Of a DNA stretch of 11,262 bases, positions 9,701 through 11,262 are shown in pieces. Origin of the DNA: QQUD01 sp039029915 (GTDB taxonomy: Bacteria > Chloroflexota > Anaerolineae > Promineifilales > Promineifilaceae); NCBI GenBank assembly GCA_039029915.1, contig JBCCFD010000249.1, positions 1-11,262 of the forward strand, written 5' to 3'. Each line of letters opens with the position of its first letter. The first letter of the stretch is position 1. The position numbers and the translations under genes are program-made. The notes below the pieces were generated by a model that was not told where the DNA came from, did not search any database, and saw only the letters and a list, made by a program, of their open reading frames with translations.

Positions 9701-10520
9701 CCGATTTTGCTAAATATTGTAGGGTCACACCTTGTAGTTCAGCAACGACCTCTTCCCTGCTGTTTAGCATAAAAACGTTGCCCGTGATTTGATCGTCCGT
9801 TTCGTTAGTTTTCTGAGCGTAGCTCCAGATGACATCCTGCAGGGGTTGATTAAACTGGATGCTGTTAAATTGGGTCAGCATAAAGGTACGGCCGTTGCTA
9901 TCGTGCGTGCCTGCTAAAACTTGAGAACAAACATCAAGCAATATGGGGGAAATCGTCAGGTGGGATAACGTTTGGGCTTCAAGGGGGAGCTGAATTTGAC
10001 CTAAAGCGGTGTCCCCTTTTTGCCAAAGATGATAAACCCCTTGAAAGGAACGGCCGTATTCATTTTTCGCGTCACGAAGCCGAGCGTAAAACAGTTTGGC
10101 TGATTGGGTAGCGTGATGAGCCTTCTGAACTGTCTGGATTGTAGCATCAGAAATAGAGCGCGCCGTCTCACCCGCTTTAACCCGCATGGTCGCATACCGA
10201 TTCTCACCTGATTCACTCTCAAAACAAACATCCCATCCATCGCTATTTGATTCACAAGAGATTTTAAATGTCACGGGTGACGTTTCCGACAAAATCAAAA
10301 TATTGGTAAATGACACATCAACAATCTCGATGTTTTTCAAGGTGGTAGACAGACGTTTCACGGCTTCAACTGCAAGCGAAACATAGGCACTTCCCGGTAA
10401 AACAATCATGCCTTGAAAAGCATGGTCCTTAAAATAAGCATATTGATCGAGATCAACTGCGATCATTGAATCACTTTCCAGTATATCTTCTCCAAATAGT
10501 GCATTTTTATGAGCTTCCAT
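6708..10520 (-). CDS. Starter-unit loading protein: DH - FkbM methyltransferase - FkbH glyceryl transferase/phosphatase - carrier
   Basis: 1270 residues with no KS or AT, so it primes rather than extends. DH about 1-270: DHAFQGMIVLPG fits HxxxGxxxxP with H33, and D196 lies in LLDVCSQ, so both catalytic residues are present. FkbH N-terminal segment about 285-355: FAPYNQLFQQLLDP and MRPEDW. FkbM SAM-dependent methyltransferase about 375-635: LPNQIEIAHLNQYETDY, then the SAM loop DIGANIG at 418-424. The FkbH domain resumes near 670 (VCPPSP, YDPVGDQLGHVPYTP). Its HAD phosphatase part has DCDNT with D769, D771 and T773, LNSKNN near 812-817 and FLDDNP at 868-873. A GNAT-like end follows, with RTNQFNISTIRR near 970-981. 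Carrier about 1170-1240: IGGTSL with S1203. A Lys/Arg-rich tail occupies 1241-1270. FkbH proteins take glycerate from 1,3-bisphosphoglycerate onto a carrier. The dehydrogenases needed for methoxymalonyl-ACP are not in the window, so a glyceryl-derived starter is more likely. First gene after a 195-bp gap, so probably first in the operon. The start ATG has GGGAG ten bases upstream. Confidence 0.93.
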   Translation of the reverse strand: MEAHKNALFGEDILESDSMIAVDLDQYAYFKDHAFQGMIVLPGSAYVSLAVEAVKRLSTTLKNIEIVDVSFTNILILSETSPVTFKISCESNSDGWDVCFESESGENRYATMRVKAGETARSISDATIQTVQKAHHATQSAKLFYARLRDAKNEYGRSFQGVYHLWQKGDTALGQIQLPLEAQTLSHLTISPILLDVCSQVLAGTHDSNGRTFMLTQFNSIQFNQPLQDVIWSYAQKTNETDDQITGNVFMLNSREEVVAELQGVTLQYLAKSEPSKSKENDFPIAVAASFTSEPIEESLDFWGNQLNRPVHVQFAPYNQLFQQLLDPDSLLATNEGANLILMRPEDWVREANHLQLQVDAAQKEALLTEHSRRLLPNQIEIAHLNQYETDYVFKEIFVDRCYLKHGIELKDGDTVIDIGANIGLFSLFVQQQIKDSTIYCFDPSPPIFELLKVNAQLYGQNMKPFNYGISDSTKEATFTFYEKSSVFSSFHADAEEDETAVREVVINMLEDSGITDSEALEQYVAELMADRMNSTPYSCQLRSLSDIIRENGIAKIDLLKVDAEKSELAILQGIDDEHWSMINQIVLEVHDQEGSLIRAVQEMLEEKGFHLAIEEETLLKNSGLFNIFGKRPNACSKAVQPTSTVGKLEALVDEFTAVFENAAARITTPTFVMVCPPSPQAGADPQMASLMARLEQKIASSTAQFGHVHFISSHEAISQYPAETVYDPVGDQLGHVPYTPQFFASMGTLLSRKLAASQRAPYKVIVLDCDNTLWQGVVGEDGPAGIDFSGPWAQFQQLMIDQISQGMVLCLNSKNNEPDVMAVFDERPDMPLKKDHLVSWRINWQPKSQNLIALAEELNLSLDSFIFLDDNPVEIAEVNANAPQVLALQLPQTAEALPTFAQHLWALDQLSQTQEDRQRTQMYQENAVRERARQATTSMADFLASLDLKIKIETPSSAQLPRVAQLTQRTNQFNISTIRRTQADIEQLTQADDVDVVVMSVEDRFGAYGLVGDLFFKQEGQKLIVDTFLLSCRVLGRGVEHQMLAHLGQLALERSLAFVELPFVTSAKNEPAAAFLDSVGSAYKVETDDGAIYTIPAAVAFEIQYSTQTDVALETVNERRKTAVSAQPHSHETLSQIAHSLNSSAAIMAQMAIQNQKARVQTEAYVAPTSSVEKQLVQIWQSVLGVEKVGVNDNFREIGGTSLNGVQLIAQIKRELSVDLSIIDLFEHPTVRAMTRFIEHPKEQAASAKDNGRSRGAKRRESRKSRRRR

Positions 10521-10530
10521 TAAAATTTTT

Positions 10531-10535
10531 CTCCC
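10531..10535 (-). promoter_or_regulatory. Ribosome binding site GGGAG for the starter-unit gene
   Basis: Reads GGGAG (GGGAGA with the next base) on the minus strand, ten bases before the ATG at 10520. It is the strongest Shine-Dalgarno-like site in the window and supports that start codon. Confidence 0.6.
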
Positions 10536-10625
10536 AAGTATGTGAAAATCAAAAATTCAGCTATTTCTTTTTCAAGATACTTTTTGGTTTTCACCGACTG
10601 AACCTCACATTTCTACTCTGTTTTA

Positions 10626-10684
10626 TTTCAAGGTATTTTGTGAGATTTGCATTACATAAATAATTTTCAACAACTACCTTGAAA
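10626..10684. repeat. Perfect 10-bp inverted repeat TTTCAAGGTA / TACCTTGAAA
   Basis: TTTCAAGGTA at 10626-10635 and its exact reverse complement at 10675-10684, separated by 39 bases. A one-mismatch copy, TTTCAAGATA, lies at 10570-10579. All are in the leader of the biosynthetic operon. They could be paired binding sites for a regulator or arms of an RNA stem. The arms are AT-rich and such matches can arise by chance in AT-rich spacers, so a function is only a suggestion. Confidence 0.4.
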
Positions 10685-10691
10685 GTTTGAT

Positions 10692-10709
10692 AGCAATTTG
10701 AAAATTGCT
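10692..10709 (-). terminator. Short AT-rich hairpin after the deacetylase stop, weak terminator candidate
   Basis: AGCAATTT and AAATTGCT are perfect 8-base arms around a two-base loop, beginning six bases past the stop codon of the deacetylase-like gene on the minus strand. The position suits a terminator. However, the stem has only two G-C pairs, a two-base loop would force the inner pairs open, and no run of T follows (ATCAAAC). It may be a protein site or chance. Confidence 0.22.
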
Positions 10710-10715
10710 TACGCA

Positions 10716-11262
10716 TTATTGACCAATATGATCAAATTGGGTTTGAACGTTTGACTTTCGCCAAAAATCAGCCACCTCATGCGGCAACGCCTGCCAATAA
10801 GCCCCTGCATGTTTGGTCTTAATGTAATTTAGCAATTCTTTGTATAAATCAATGGGATACTCTTCTAACCCAGTAGGCTGATCGCCAATGTTCATGTAAT
10901 CAGGGTGTGTAATAACAAAAGCCATACCGCCGTGCTGTGCAATCCAATCCAACTTTTTCTTCCAAATGTCAATTGTTCTTTCTTGTAAAATGACATATAG
11001 GCAGTGGTCTTGAGGCAAAGTGTAGGGTAATTCGATATAGGTTGAATTTGAATGGGGATCAGCGACACAAAATGGAAATAGTGTTTTGACACCATCAGAT
11101 TGAGGTTCAAAAGGATCGGTATCAAATGTTGATGAAACATAAGAGACATCCCAAGCATGATTCCAATCAAGTTGATGATGTCTAGCTGGGGTATGCACCC
11201 CGTGCGCATTCCATTTTTGCAGATAAGCATTTATCTTGGGAACGCGTTGTGTAAAAATTTCA
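10716..11262 (-). CDS. Polysaccharide deacetylase-like protein, C-terminal part (5' end outside window)
   Basis: The frame is open from the window edge to a TAA at 10716-10718, giving 182 complete codons, so the visible part is the C-terminal portion of a longer gene. A GTG at 11198 and later Met codons are internal and should not be taken as the start. The sequence resembles the C-terminal half of CE4/NodB-superfamily polysaccharide deacetylase-like proteins: TPARHHQLDWNHAWD, STFDTDPFEPQSDGV, YIELPYTLPQD, then a late FVITHPDYM whose His-Pro pair sits where this superfamily carries its conserved histidine. The metal-binding motifs would be in the missing N-terminal part, so activity cannot be judged. 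Proteins of this type act on acetylated sugars of the envelope or capsule. No link to the PKS/NRPS chemistry is visible; it may be a tailoring or envelope gene, or simply a neighbour. It looks more AT-rich than the biosynthetic genes and has no ACGGCCGT word. Confidence 0.7.
   Translation of the reverse strand, partial: EIFTQRVPKINAYLQKWNAHGVHTPARHHQLDWNHAWDVSYVSSTFDTDPFEPQSDGVKTLFPFCVADPHSNSTYIELPYTLPQDHCLYVILQERTIDIWKKKLDWIAQHGGMAFVITHPDYMNIGDQPTGLEEYPIDLYKELLNYIKTKHAGAYWQALPHEVADFWRKSNVQTQFDHIGQ

Larger units (their letters stand above)
753..10057. repeat. Dispersed palindromic word ACGGCCGT, 19 exact copies
   Basis: Exact copies begin at 753, 1638, 1713, 2043, 2367, 3005, 3341, 3866, 4368, 4520, 5060, 5102, 6608, 6759, 7147, 8545, 9016, 9888 and 10050. 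Near copies are CCGGCCGT at 2498 and TCGGCCGT near 3620. The word is its own reverse complement and is often extended to AAACGGCCGTTTC. All copies lie inside the three biosynthetic genes, chiefly at domain linkers or variable surfaces. They encode Thr-Ala-Val (14 copies), Gly-Arg (3) or Arg-Pro (2), depending on frame. Spacing is irregular, so this is not a CRISPR or tandem array. It looks like a genome-wide iterated word comparable in kind to cyanobacterial HIP1. Confidence 0.85.
10521..10715 (-). promoter_or_regulatory. Intergenic leader, probable operon promoter region
   Basis: AT-rich 195-bp gap between the deacetylase-like gene and the starter-unit gene, and the only sizeable non-coding stretch in the window. 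It contains a perfect 10-bp inverted repeat with a third near-copy, a short AT-rich hairpin just after the deacetylase stop, and a ribosome site before the next ATG. It is the natural place for the promoter of the three biosynthetic genes. On the minus strand there are several TTGAAA and TAT-rich stretches but no convincing -35/-10 pair with 17-base spacing, so I do not name a promoter. Confidence 0.4.

Noticed and set aside
753..10057. CRISPR or tandem repeat explanation for the recurring ACGGCCGT
   Set aside because: The units are only 8 bases long with irregular spacing (42 bp to about 1.5 kb) and all lie inside coding sequence.
6708..10520. Methoxymalonyl-ACP extender supply as the role of the FkbH/FkbM pair
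   Set aside because: That route needs dehydrogenases not seen here. The fusion to a DH and a single carrier at the start of the operon fits a starter unit better, though genes outside the window could change this.
10466..10663. Plus-strand open frame of 65 codons reaching into the intergenic gap, hydrophobic and Phe/Leu-rich
   Set aside because: It begins antisense to the start of the starter-unit gene. Its Phe/Leu content is what AT-rich sequence gives by chance, and there is no clear ribosome site.
10892..11230. Minus-strand frame of 112 codons overlapping the deacetylase-like gene
   Set aside because: It is in a different frame from the one carrying the deacetylase-like motifs, which stays open to the window edge.

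Overview
The window is almost entirely minus-strand coding sequence from a bacterial hybrid polyketide/non-ribosomal peptide (PKS/NRPS) cluster. Transcription runs from high to low coordinates. In that order it contains: (i) the 3' end of a polysaccharide deacetylase-like gene (10716 to beyond 11262); (ii) an AT-rich 195-bp intergenic region with an inverted repeat; (iii) a 1270-residue starter-unit protein with the order dehydratase (DH) - FkbM methyltransferase - FkbH glyceryl transferase/phosphatase - carrier protein (6708-10520); (iv) a single-module PKS with KS-AT-KR-ACP (2215-6648); and (v) the start of an NRPS with a condensation domain and most of the substrate-binding half of an adenylation domain (2188 to beyond position 1). 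Genes iii-v are co-directional with gaps of 26-59 bp and no visible terminator between them, so they look like one operon. Every plus-strand open frame is a shadow of these genes.

Proposed assembly logic: the FkbH domain takes a glyceryl group from 1,3-bisphosphoglycerate and places it on the carrier at the C-terminus of the same protein. The embedded FkbM domain may O-methylate it, and the N-terminal DH could remove the 3-hydroxyl. The PKS adds one malonyl unit (AT motif HAFH) and reduces the ketone (KR tetrad K-S-Y-N present; no DH or ER in that protein). The NRPS condensation domain then joins this acyl chain to an amino acid. The visible adenylation code residues (D-I-L-Q-L-G) match the start of the code I recall for glycine. 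The family assignments come from motifs that can be read in the sequence; the chemistry of the product is inference.

The palindromic word ACGGCCGT occurs 19 times across the three biosynthetic genes, against about 0.17 expected by chance in equal-base sequence. It is used in all three reading frames, so it is a property of the DNA rather than of a protein motif. This resembles the way HIP1 (GCGATCGC) is scattered through cyanobacterial genomes, but the word is different. The organism is a bacterium of middling GC content; I cannot place it in a phylum from the sequence alone.
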